From Flagellimonas marinaquae (GTDB lineage Bacteria; Bacteroidota; Bacteroidia; Flavobacteriales; Flavobacteriaceae): a DNA stretch of 64,000 bases. The stretch is taken from positions 124,001 to 188,000 of the forward strand of contig NZ_CP092415.1 in NCBI RefSeq assembly GCF_023716465.1, written 5' to 3'. The position numbers were made by a program, and so were the translations under genes. Of this stretch, positions 52,668-60,824 are shown piece by piece. The notes beneath the pieces are model-generated. The model saw only the letters and a program-made list of their open reading frames with translations. It did no database searches and was not told the origin of the DNA. Each line of letters begins with the position of its first letter. The stretch's first letter is position 1.

Positions 52668-55181
52668 TTATTGTCGTATAATTTTTCCGCTGTACCGCTT
52701 GCTATTGGTAACATCTCCAACTTGATACAAGTATATTCCCTTTGGCAGATGACCCAGCTCCAAGCGTATGGTATTCTCGTTTCCTGTTGGAGCGTGGGTA
52801 TCTGCATAAAGTACCTGTCCACTTAAATTCACGACATGTACATTTACTTTACTGGTTTTTTCCGGTAACGATATATCCGTGTATTCCACAAAAGGGTTCG
52901 GGTAATTTTTAAGCTCCAGCTCAGTATTTGGATCCAAAATGCTGATCAGATCGTCGCCAAGATCCAAACTATTGGTTTCGTCAGTGGTAGGGTCTTCTTG
53001 TTCAGTTTCAGATTCTTGCTGAATTTCTCCATCAACCGTTAAGGCCATTTGATCCACTTCCAGTTCAAACGATGTATAATTTTGATAGTCTCCCTGCACA
53101 GAAATTACAATGGTTCGCAGTTGTCCAAAGTCCATATTTTTTCCTTCGTGGTTTACAAAGTCTGAAAACGATAAACTGTATTGCGTTTTTTCGGCATTGG
53201 CATCCAAGCTATAGCGAAGACGCTCGCTCCACTCGCTCGTGGCATCGGTAACCAAACTTATCTCTACGGGAGTCTGGTTTTTGATGTTGAAGTGCAGATA
53301 CTGGTAATCATCGATTGGCAATTGTAAGTCACCGGCCAAGATATTACGGAATACGTTAATGGTCTCCTTAACTTCTCCCTTGGCCACTACTCCCCTTTCC
53401 ACAATATGTCCATCTAAATCCCATTCTTGGTGTTCAACCACTTCAAAAACTTCAACACTATCAGCTTGTGTATTGTAATCCACACCCCATGGGCCATCAG
53501 CCAAGTAAATTGCATCGTGTTGATAAGAGTTTTCGGCTATAATGGACAGTCCCATATCAAACAAGTGTCCAGACTCTAATGTAATCTCCTGTTCCCATTC
53601 ACCGTTTAAGTCGATGATGGTATTTAAATTTTGAAGGTTTTCCTGTTCGGTGGTCTTATAATTTCCATCTAACAATAACCAAGTAGCTTTACTTTTGTTG
53701 ATGATATTCAGGTGCAATTTTCCGTTTTTGTAATATCCATTCTGAATGAATACAGTAGGCAATACATTATCCCCTTCATTGGATTTCAATGTTGATTCCT
53801 GGCTCAAATTGGTAAGAATCTCGTTTACGACGGTGCTCACCTGCCCCATACTATTTCCCCAGACTTGAAAGTTCATATAATCCCCGGCAGGGTATTCGGC
53901 CAAGTTCCAACGGCTGTAAACTGTGCGATCCGCTCCGTCCTCTTTCACCGAAAATACCACAGCATACTCCACATTGCCATTAGCTCGTTCCAACTCGGAA
54001 TAGATCAATTTATGTCCTTGTAGCTCGATGATCCTTAAATCCTTCAGTTTGGAATTGTTAAGACGATCACAGATTGTTTTTGTATGGTTGTACACCTCAC
54101 CTTTGGTGTTCAGTGCCAGAGCGGCAGAAACCCTATCAGTTCCTTGGTAATAATCGATTCCGAATACTTCATCTGCATTGGTTATGGCCAAAAGATCCTC
54201 AGGGCTTGAAACATAAGAAGTCTCTGTGCCAAACATTCCAGTGCTGGGAAAATAACCATCCAGATTACCTGATTTCGCCATTAGGGACTTGTAGGTCTTC
54301 TTGTCGTACTTGTTTTGCAAGGCACGCTTGTTCTTAAAAGTATTGGCCTTGTTTCGGTCAAAATTTCTTTTTGCGATCAAGCTGGCCAAGTCTCCATTAC
54401 TTTCCAATCCGCCATCATTTCCGGAGGTAACAGGTGCGTGGTCCGTAATTTTATTATAATTGGTGGTTTTTATGGCCTCATACGGATTGGCTGTGATGTA
54501 AAAAAGAGCATCGTTAAAATCGTTGTCACAACTTGCATAATCCCGTCTAATGTCCTCAAAACCCAAAATAATTCGCTCGTTATCTGGATCGTTCAACAAT
54601 ACATTGTGATGTCTGAGAAATTCAAGAGCTTCTGGATTATAGTCGGGATTAGAGAACAACTGCCATAGTCCTGGAGTTACCTGCCCTTTCCAACCATTGG
54701 CCAACAATACCCAACCAATGCCCGTACCGGCACTAAATCTTCCAATTTTTACCTTATGTCCAGTTTCCAAGCTTCCACCACTATATTTTGCGGAGACATT
54801 TGGAAAAATAATGGTAATATCTTCTTCTTTGGGAGCAGTCAATTGAGGTTGATCTACATCATAAGTATAAAAGCCAAGAACGTTTTTATATCCTGCACCC
54901 TCTCCCACAAAGGTTACCCATACATCGGCATCTTTATCCAAAATAATATCGGTATCGTACCCGGAAGTTATATACTGCGGATTATAGTTGGGCACTGGAA
55001 ATCCTTCGGGAAGGGCATTGCTGATCATATCCAAGGTTTCTTGGGAAACATTATCCTTTCCATCAAAATAAAGGGGGGTTCCATCTGATGTATAATCTCC
55101 CAAATACTTATAACCATATTGTTGGGCAGTTGCCCATCCAAAGGTTAACAATGTTGCCAAAAGAAGTATAAATTGCTTCAT
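52668..55181 (-). CDS. DUF4114/LruC-type surface protein with T9SS type A sorting domain
   Basis: 837 residues from the ATG at 55181 (MKQFILLLATLLTFGWATAQ, a signal peptide). The frame continues far upstream, but that part contains promoter d and is not coding. An N-terminal region with VWVTFVGEGAGYKNVLGFYTYD and GFEDIRRDYASCDNDFNDALFYI is the DUF4114/LruC signature (the DNDFND segment is likely Ca-binding). The last 75 residues, LKNYPNPFVEYTDISLPE to YSGKIIRQ, are the type A sorting domain that sends it through the type IX secretion system to the cell surface. Its control by promoter d ties a secreted matrix or adhesion-like protein to the polysaccharide regulon. Confidence 0.88.
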   Translation of the reverse strand: MKQFILLLATLLTFGWATAQQYGYKYLGDYTSDGTPLYFDGKDNVSQETLDMISNALPEGFPVPNYNPQYITSGYDTDIILDKDADVWVTFVGEGAGYKNVLGFYTYDVDQPQLTAPKEEDITIIFPNVSAKYSGGSLETGHKVKIGRFSAGTGIGWVLLANGWKGQVTPGLWQLFSNPDYNPEALEFLRHHNVLLNDPDNERIILGFEDIRRDYASCDNDFNDALFYITANPYEAIKTTNYNKITDHAPVTSGNDGGLESNGDLASLIAKRNFDRNKANTFKNKRALQNKYDKKTYKSLMAKSGNLDGYFPSTGMFGTETSYVSSPEDLLAITNADEVFGIDYYQGTDRVSAALALNTKGEVYNHTKTICDRLNNSKLKDLRIIELQGHKLIYSELERANGNVEYAVVFSVKEDGADRTVYSRWNLAEYPAGDYMNFQVWGNSMGQVSTVVNEILTNLSQESTLKSNEGDNVLPTVFIQNGYYKNGKLHLNIINKSKATWLLLDGNYKTTEQENLQNLNTIIDLNGEWEQEITLESGHLFDMGLSIIAENSYQHDAIYLADGPWGVDYNTQADSVEVFEVVEHQEWDLDGHIVERGVVAKGEVKETINVFRNILAGDLQLPIDDYQYLHFNIKNQTPVEISLVTDATSEWSERLRYSLDANAEKTQYSLSFSDFVNHEGKNMDFGQLRTIVISVQGDYQNYTSFELEVDQMALTVDGEIQQESETEQEDPTTDETNSLDLGDDLISILDPNTELELKNYPNPFVEYTDISLPEKTSKVNVHVVNLSGQVLYADTHAPTGNENTIRLELGHLPKGIYLYQVGDVTNSKRYSGKIIRQ

Positions 55182-55205
55182 GATCGTAGGTTTAAGAATA
55201 TGATA

Positions 55206-55275
55206 CAAAATTGATGATTTCCAAGCCTTTAGACATGGCTCCCTCGGTGAATGAAAACTTTCTGTAGACGGATGG
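55206..55275 (-). promoter_or_regulatory. Regulon promoter d: -7 box plus direct repeat
   Basis: -7-like CAATTTTG (55213-55206). TGTAGACGGATGG starts at 55263, exactly 50 bp from the box end. The second copy CCTCGGTGAATGA (55242-55254) keeps GAATG and lies 21 bp nearer the box. Confidence 0.72.
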
Positions 55276-55294
55276 TTACCAGTAAGGGACAAGC

Positions 55295-55320
55295 AAAAAA
55301 AAACACCCAAATGGGCGTTT
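55295..55320 (-). terminator. Terminator downstream of the 36-residue gene
   Basis: AAACACCC (55301-55308) pairs with GGGCGTTT (55313-55320), with one G-T pair. On the minus strand a run of more than eight T follows. It lies 28 bp after the small ORF stop. Confidence 0.8.
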
Positions 55321-55347
55321 TATAGTTTATCCGATCGATTGCTCTTA

Positions 55348-55458
55348 CTAAATCAATCCAAAATAATGGACTGTACCAGCTACAACAGCATACAATACTC
55401 CAAACTGTAATGATATTAATGCTTTACGAATATGTGTAAATACTAATCGATTTTTCAT
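55348..55458 (-). CDS. 36-residue predicted membrane peptide
   Basis: An ATG at 55458 opens a 36-codon frame that stops at 55348. The product starts MKNRLVFTHIRKALISLQFG, with basic residues first, and continues as one hydrophobic segment (VLYAVVAGTVHYFGLI), so a single-pass peptide with N-in topology is likely. It has its own exact -7 box (TAGCTTTG, 55494-55487, 29 bp upstream) and a terminator after the stop. I do not recognise it. It sits between the LytTR regulator and promoter d, so it could be a small membrane effector or signal of this regulon. Confidence 0.5.
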   Translation of the reverse strand: MKNRLVFTHIRKALISLQFGVLYAVVAGTVHYFGLI

Positions 55459-55486
55459 AATTATGAAGATTTGGTTTGTACTCCTA

Positions 55487-55556
55487 CAAAGCTATATTAC
55501 ATTAAGTCGGTAATTACTTGTGGAGCGCTGAAAACCAAAAAACTGTAGGTAGGTTT
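55487..55556 (-). promoter_or_regulatory. Candidate regulon promoter f: -7 box plus weak site
   Basis: Exact -7 TAGCTTTG (55494-55487). TGTAGGTAGGTTT at 55544-55556 shares only TGTAG and one other base with the 13-mer, but it starts exactly 50 bp from the box end as in the strong sites. I treat it as a weak possible member. Confidence 0.35.
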
Positions 55557-55577
55557 AAAAAAAGTGTGGATAATTGC

Positions 55578-56291
55578 CTACAACAGGTTCAACCTACGCA
55601 TTAATTCCGGTCGGTTAGACCTACTTATGGGAATCACACTTTTTTCAATAAGTACGCTATTGTCCTCAATATCCACAATTTTATTAAAGTTGATCACATA
55701 GGATCTATGGATTTGCAAGAACTTGTCCTCTGGCAGTTTTTCCAGTATTTTTTTTAAGGTGGTGTGCACCAAATAATCCTTTGACTCTGTTTTAATATTG
55801 ATGTAGTCCCCTTTGGCCTCGATCAACAGGATCTCCGCGAATTTCAGTTTTATGAGTCTCCGGTCTATATTAATATATAGATCTTCGCCCAAGCCATTTT
55901 CTTGCTCGTTCGCAGTCGATGCAGTTGAAGATGGAGCGCTTGAACTATTTTTTACTTTTTGAATACATTTTTGAAAACGCTCTTGGGTAATGGGTTTTAC
56001 CAAGTAATCCACAATGGCCTCGTACTCGTAAGATGCAATGGCAAATTCGGTATCCGAGGTGGTCATCACAATTTTTGGAGGGTTTTTTAGGGTCTGGATA
56101 AAATCAATTCCCGTGAAGCCCGGCATGTGGATGTCCAAAAAAACCAGGTCCACTTTAAATTGGTTCAAGAATTTGATGGCCTCGATGGCATTATCAAACT
56201 CTTCCATAACATTAATTTCAGGAACCTTTGAGCATAATTGTGACACAATTGCCCTTGCTGCTGCTTCGTCATCAATTATTATACAATTCAT
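55578..56291 (-). CDS. LytTR-family DNA-binding response regulator
   Basis: 237 residues. Receiver domain 1-120 with the acidic pair IIIDDEAA and phospho-acceptor D53 in LVFLDIHMPGFTG, then K in DYLVKPI. A Ser/Ala/Thr-rich linker follows. The LytTR DNA-binding domain (about 140-237) has YINIDRRLIKLKFAEILLIEAKGDYINI and FLQIHRSYVINFNKI. LytTR regulators bind pairs of 9-10-bp direct repeats about 21 bp apart upstream of -35/-33, which is the layout of the repeated 13-mer in this region. It is the last gene of the H-NOX operon, 1 bp after the Hpt stop, and is the natural output of the phosphorelay. Confidence 0.92.
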   Translation of the reverse strand: MNCIIIDDEAAARAIVSQLCSKVPEINVMEEFDNAIEAIKFLNQFKVDLVFLDIHMPGFTGIDFIQTLKNPPKIVMTTSDTEFAIASYEYEAIVDYLVKPITQERFQKCIQKVKNSSSAPSSTASTANEQENGLGEDLYINIDRRLIKLKFAEILLIEAKGDYINIKTESKDYLVHTTLKKILEKLPEDKFLQIHRSYVINFNKIVDIEDNSVLIEKSVIPISRSNRPELMRRLNLL

Positions 56292-56292
56292 T

Positions 56293-56613
56293 TTAAATAG
56301 TTTTTAGGTAGTGCTCCACATCTTTTAAAATCGACAAGAATTCATCTTTAAACGATTGTTCGCCATCTCGCAGTTCCTTCTCGTGCTTTACGGCCAAAGT
56401 GTAAGCATTGTGTAAACCTAGAACGTTTAATTTATGCTTTATCTTGTGCACATGCTCGGAAGCTTCGCGAAAAAGTGCATTTTTTATGGTATCCAGGTAT
56501 TCCTCTTGTTCTGTTGGAAATTCCTCCTTTAATATACCGATAAATTTTTGACGAAAGACCATATCTCCTTCGGCAAGGTTGTCCACGTACTCTAGATTTG
56601 GGATTTCTCTCAT
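56293..56613 (-). CDS. Stand-alone Hpt phosphotransfer protein
   Basis: 106 residues, the size of a single histidine phosphotransfer bundle. The signature EHVHKIKHKLNVLGLHNA carries the phospho-accepting histidine at H56. It should relay phosphate from a receiver-bearing kinase or between response regulators in the cytoplasm. It overlaps the upstream kinase by 4 bp and is 1 bp before the LytTR gene, so it is in the operon. The nearest receivers are the LytTR regulator, the single receiver at 61436-61837 and the receiver-GT2 fusion. No receiver is attached to the kinases encoded here. Confidence 0.85.
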   Translation of the reverse strand: MREIPNLEYVDNLAEGDMVFRQKFIGILKEEFPTEQEEYLDTIKNALFREASEHVHKIKHKLNVLGLHNAYTLAVKHEKELRDGEQSFKDEFLSILKDVEHYLKTI

Positions 56614-57677
56614 AGGTTTTGTTTTTTTAGGGTAAAATGAAATGTAGTTCCCATATTCTCAATACTGTCCACCCAAATATTCCCTTCATAAAGGGATACT
56701 ATCTTTTTTACCAGAGCCAAACCAATGCCGGTTGCCATGGCATCGTCCTCCAATTTATGGAACATATCAAAAATATCCGATTGATGCTTTTCCGGTATTC
56801 CCTTTCCATTGTCCGCAATGGCAAAATACCAATGGTCGCCTTCGTCCTTAAAATCGACCCGGATAGTTCCTTGTTTCTTTCCTTCGGTAGCCTTAACGGC
56901 GTTGGTCATTAAATTCATGAAAAGCTGTTCGATCTTGTAGCGATCGTAATACAGCTGGGGCAGCTGCCCAGGAACCTTAAAGTGTACATTTTTGGGTACA
57001 AAAATACTTTGTTGAATACCGGCAAGCACTTCGCCCAATTCAAAAATATCGTTGGAAGCGTTCTTATCCTGTAATGTGGCATGTTTTAGTATACCGGTGA
57101 TGAGCTTGTCCATTTTCTCCAAGTTCCCAAGTGCCAAGGATAGATTTTGTTTGCTCTGATCGGACAGGGTATCTTTTTCGTCTTCCTCTATCCAGGTTAT
57201 CAGAGCGCTAATGTTCCTAATGGGTGATTTTAGATCATGGGATACCACATGGGCATAACTGTTTAATGATTCATTCTGACTTGCCAAATTCTTGAGCAGT
57301 CTATCTTTCTCGGTAGTCATTTCTGATGCTCGCTGAGCCAATTCCCCGATTTGTCGGGCCAATTTTTCTGCATCAAAATCACTGTCCACAATGTTTTTTG
57401 GAACTTCTTGTTGTTTAAAGTTTGCCTGCAGGGCGGAAAGTGCGCTTTCAAGCGAGTTCAATACCTGTTTCTGTCGGGCAGCTTCCTTTTCCAGTTCTCT
57501 ATTGGCATCGTACAACTCATCCGAACTTAGTGCTGTGGCCCTTTGTAGCATCCTCAGCTTTTCGTCGTAATTTTCGTAAGAGTTGGCAATGGCGTCCAAA
57601 AGCTGATCCAAATCACGATTGTCCGAGTAAGTTTCGGGCAGGTACTTTTTAAGCTGTCTTTTTAAAAGGCTGTGCAT
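56610..57677 (-). CDS. Soluble histidine kinase paired with the FIST/NosP-like sensor
   Basis: 355 residues, no membrane segment. The N-terminal 130 residues are coiled-coil-rich (MHSLLKRQLKKYLPETYSDNRDLDQLLDAI, then YDANRELEKEAARQKQVLNSL), an arrangement known from kinases encoded next to FIST-domain NO sensors. HisKA follows with H147 in YAHVVSHDLKSPIRNIS, then HATPase_c with NLMTNAVKATEG, DNGKGIPEKH and GIGLALVKKIV. It lacks its own sensory domain, so its input should come from the FIST protein, whose gene overlaps it by one base. Overlap with the Hpt gene suggests a direct partner. Confidence 0.9.
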   Translation of the reverse strand: MHSLLKRQLKKYLPETYSDNRDLDQLLDAIANSYENYDEKLRMLQRATALSSDELYDANRELEKEAARQKQVLNSLESALSALQANFKQQEVPKNIVDSDFDAEKLARQIGELAQRASEMTTEKDRLLKNLASQNESLNSYAHVVSHDLKSPIRNISALITWIEEDEKDTLSDQSKQNLSLALGNLEKMDKLITGILKHATLQDKNASNDIFELGEVLAGIQQSIFVPKNVHFKVPGQLPQLYYDRYKIEQLFMNLMTNAVKATEGKKQGTIRVDFKDEGDHWYFAIADNGKGIPEKHQSDIFDMFHKLEDDAMATGIGLALVKKIVSLYEGNIWVDSIENMGTTFHFTLKKQNL

Positions 57678-58807
57678 TACTCGCTGAATAAAGTCAAAGT
57701 CATGGTTTGGTTATGTAATTTACAGGTATTCTGACCTGCAAATGGTGCCATTTCCCCATAAGAATAAAAGCCGGATACCGCCACATTCTCGCCAATAACC
57801 TGGGTTACTTCCTCGATTTCTTCCTCGGTTCGTTGATCCATTACCAGTTTTCGTCCCACACAGCTGATCAATATGGCCAGTTGGGATTCGTTTTCACGTT
57901 CTTCCACAGCGAGTTTGGCCGCGGACCTTGCCCCATTGGCGATATCGTCCACCGTGGCCATCATTAATTGTACTTTGGAACCTTCGGGTACGTCCCCGGC
58001 CAATATCATGGCATTATGTTCTTCATCTATATTCAAAATGGTACGTACAATAGGTTCTTCATCATTGGTCTGTACGCTAAGTGGGTACAGAAGTGCCGAC
58101 TTGGGAAGTTCGCTCGCCTTATCGCCCAAATATTTTTTATACAAATCCAAAGCTGGCTTGCCATCGAGCTCGAACAAAATGTTCTTTCGCGATTTTGTAA
58201 TCAATCGTTCTGGTCCAAAGGGGGTCCATCCGCCAAAGTTGGCACAACTGATTTCCAAAGTATCACCATAGAACCCAATAGCCACAACCTCTCCTTGTTT
58301 AGGATGCTCATTATAGGATGACAGGGTGACCTCAAAGCGGTCATCATCCCCACAGAGTCCTCCGGAAAGACCAAAATTACCCTTACCTACATGTTCCAGT
58401 CCTGCGATAAGTTCGCTACCGTTTACAGTGCTTCCTTCCGAAACCACAAACACATGTTTTAAGTTTTCGGTGGGGAATTCTGATGCCAGAACTTTGCCCA
58501 GATCGGCATCATCCTGATCAAATTCGGCCACATTCTTGCTTTTTACCAAAAAATGGCTTTTTTCGAACTCAACTGCGGTCAATGTTACTGTTCCGTCCAA
58601 TACTTTCTCCCCCAAAATCTCTCCCGAGGTTGACCCAAACACCAAATGTCCATCGGGAAACAAGTTTCTTACTTCTTGGTACAGTTTTTCCTCTTGCAAT
58701 AAATACCTATTACCAAAAATGAGAACCAAAGGTTCTTTCAGCTCGGTTTTTTCCGAGATAAACTCAAAATTGGTATTAGATTGTTTTTTCGCTTGTAAGA
58801 TCTTCAT
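57677..58807 (-). CDS. FIST_N/FIST_C-domain protein (NosP-like, candidate nitric-oxide sensor)
   Basis: 376 residues, both FIST domains: FIST_N about 30-215 (LVLIFGNRYLLQEEKLYQEVRNLFPDG, GLSGGLCGDDDRFE) and FIST_C about 220-365 (GKPALDLYKKYLG, LYPLSVQ, ILISCVGRKLVMDQRTEEEI). NosP proteins, hemoproteins of this family, bind NO and control a kinase encoded with them; FIST is the recognised domain name. Heme binding here is an inference because the axial ligand cannot be assigned from the sequence alone. The gene starts inside the end of the upstream PAS kinase (32-bp overlap) and shares one base with the downstream kinase, so it is tightly embedded in the relay. Confidence 0.88.
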   Translation of the reverse strand: MKILQAKKQSNTNFEFISEKTELKEPLVLIFGNRYLLQEEKLYQEVRNLFPDGHLVFGSTSGEILGEKVLDGTVTLTAVEFEKSHFLVKSKNVAEFDQDDADLGKVLASEFPTENLKHVFVVSEGSTVNGSELIAGLEHVGKGNFGLSGGLCGDDDRFEVTLSSYNEHPKQGEVVAIGFYGDTLEISCANFGGWTPFGPERLITKSRKNILFELDGKPALDLYKKYLGDKASELPKSALLYPLSVQTNDEEPIVRTILNIDEEHNAMILAGDVPEGSKVQLMMATVDDIANGARSAAKLAVEERENESQLAILISCVGRKLVMDQRTEEEIEEVTQVIGENVAVSGFYSYGEMAPFAGQNTCKLHNQTMTLTLFSE

Positions 58808-60824
58808 GGCGTTCGGTTTTAAGGGTTTGCTTTTCTATGGTAAAATGGAAATCGGTGCCGATTCCTTCTTCGCTTTCTACCCAAACGGAACCGTTATATC
58901 TGTCGATGATTTTTTTAACTATGGATAGACCTATTCCTGTTGATTTTTTATCGGTTGAGGCGGACTGAAAAATATCGAATATTTTCTTGTGATATTTTTT
59001 CGGGATACCCACTCCGTTATCCTTGATGCGGAATTTCCAATGATCGGATTCTTCTTGAAACAGTACTTCTACCTTTCCTACTTTTTTATCGATATGGACG
59101 ACCGCATTTGAAATAATGTTTTGGAACAATTGATGCATTTTGGTCCTATCTGCGATGATATTTGGTAAGGGTGCAGGGGCGACTACCTTAACATTTTCTG
59201 GAATGTAAATGCTGTCCACAATACCAGAGATTACCTCGTTTAGGTCTATTTGTGTATTGTTCAATTCCGAAGTATTTGCGGTGGAATAGGCCAATATTCC
59301 ACTGATCAGGTTTTCCATGGATTCTATCTTGTCCTGGATCATGCCCAAATATTCCCTGCCGGTTTCGCCCAAGGCTTCACTATAATCATTTTTCAACCAA
59401 CTGGCCAAGGCTTCGATACTTCTTAGCGGCGATTTTAGGTCGTGGGAAACTACATAGGCATATTCTTTTAGGCTTTCATTGCTCTGCTCCAGTTTATCCA
59501 ACAACTTTTCTTTTTCCAGCTGTAGATTTTTTTGTTCGGTTATATCCAAATGGATTCCGATAGAACCTATTACCTTGCCTTTTTCGTCATATCTTGGTGC
59601 GCCACTGATCAACCAATGGCGAAACTCATTATATTTATTGATGACCTCTACTTCATAAGAATCGGATTGGTTTTGAATCCGTTTGGCGTTCTTTTCTGCA
59701 ATTATGGATTCATCTTGTACCGAAAGTACGTCGCTGGCATGCTTGCCCGTAAGTTCCTCTTCGGTAAATCCGCTCATTTCGCAAAAGCTCTGGTTTACCA
59801 TTTGAATGCGATCTTCGGTATCCACTTCGACCAGGCCTAGGTTCATATTTGCAATTATTCCACTGTACTTGTCCTTTTCGGCTTGGAGGTTCCGCTTAAA
59901 GGTCCTGTTCAACGTTACATCCCTGTAACTCCATAGGTGGCCTTTGTAAACACCATCGCTAATTACGGGAATGTAATCGCGTTCCAAAATACGGCCATCC
60001 ACCATTTCCAGTTCATCGGCAAGTACCGGCTCCCGATTTTCGAGGATCTCCGTTACCCTGGCCATAAATTGATCTGGGTTTTTAAATAGATCTTTAGTTT
60101 TTTCTGCAGCACAACCACAATCCATTCCTGTCATATCTTCAGGGTTTGCAGGAACACTGAACATTTCGCAGAATTTTTTATTGGTGAGGGCTATATTTCG
60201 GTTTTCGTCCTCCAAGAGTACCGCCATTTCCAAATTCTTGATCAATGTGGACAGCCTGTTCTCGGATTCCTTTAATTGTTTCCGTTGGTTTGCCAGTAGA
60301 TTTTCAATATCTTTTTCTTGGGTGATATCACGCAAAATTCCTTGGGCGGCAATGGGATTTCGATTACGGTCGTAGATTATACTTGCATTTATCTGTACAA
60401 ATTTCTCTTCGCCATTGGGGAGTATGATCTTGGATCTATAATTTTTTAGCACACCCGTATCCAAAAGAGTTTGAACGGATTCTGCTGTATATTGCGCAAA
60501 ATCGGGGTGTACATAGCTGGATAGATTGATTTTAGGGCTGTCTTTGTCGAACTGAAGAAAATCCTTTGCAGATTCGTTGCTTCGGACCACGTTGAATCCA
60601 AGGTCCATAACCACGTAAGAATCAATGATACTCAAAAATCCGGCATCTACCTCGTCGGTTTTTTCGTCCAATAGATTCTCTAGCCGCGCATTGGCTCTTT
60701 TAAGATGCTCTGCGGTATCGTAAAGTTCCTTGGATTTTTCCTCGAGTATCCTCTCGGCCTGTGCCCTTGCTTTTTTTTGGCGCTCCAACGCCCTTTTTAA
60801 AATTGCTATCTCATCCTTGGCCAT
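58776..60824 (-). CDS. PAS-domain histidine kinase paired with H-NOX
   Basis: About 682 residues from the ATG at 60824 (MAKDEIAILKRALERQKKARAQAERILEEK), a start typical for kinases encoded with H-NOX; one at 60839 is also possible. The N-terminal coiled coil is followed by three PAS-type segments (about 65-175, 195-305 and 325-440, the last with MSGFTEEELTGKHASDVL and the PAC end GIHLDITEQK). HisKA has YVVSHDLKSPLRSIEAL; HATPase_c ends GIGLSIVKKIIDRYNGS. It is soluble. It overlaps the H-NOX stop by 14 bp, so H-NOX/kinase interaction is the likely control. CGCAAE in PAS2 has clustered Cys residues that could bind iron or a metal. Confidence 0.9.
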   Translation of the reverse strand: MAKDEIAILKRALERQKKARAQAERILEEKSKELYDTAEHLKRANARLENLLDEKTDEVDAGFLSIIDSYVVMDLGFNVVRSNESAKDFLQFDKDSPKINLSSYVHPDFAQYTAESVQTLLDTGVLKNYRSKIILPNGEEKFVQINASIIYDRNRNPIAAQGILRDITQEKDIENLLANQRKQLKESENRLSTLIKNLEMAVLLEDENRNIALTNKKFCEMFSVPANPEDMTGMDCGCAAEKTKDLFKNPDQFMARVTEILENREPVLADELEMVDGRILERDYIPVISDGVYKGHLWSYRDVTLNRTFKRNLQAEKDKYSGIIANMNLGLVEVDTEDRIQMVNQSFCEMSGFTEEELTGKHASDVLSVQDESIIAEKNAKRIQNQSDSYEVEVINKYNEFRHWLISGAPRYDEKGKVIGSIGIHLDITEQKNLQLEKEKLLDKLEQSNESLKEYAYVVSHDLKSPLRSIEALASWLKNDYSEALGETGREYLGMIQDKIESMENLISGILAYSTANTSELNNTQIDLNEVISGIVDSIYIPENVKVVAPAPLPNIIADRTKMHQLFQNIISNAVVHIDKKVGKVEVLFQEESDHWKFRIKDNGVGIPKKYHKKIFDIFQSASTDKKSTGIGLSIVKKIIDRYNGSVWVESEEGIGTDFHFTIEKQTLKTERHEDLTSEKTI

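Noticed and set aside
55182..55310. N-terminal extension of the DUF4114 protein
   Set aside because: It covers regulon promoter d and precedes a clear signal peptide at 55181.
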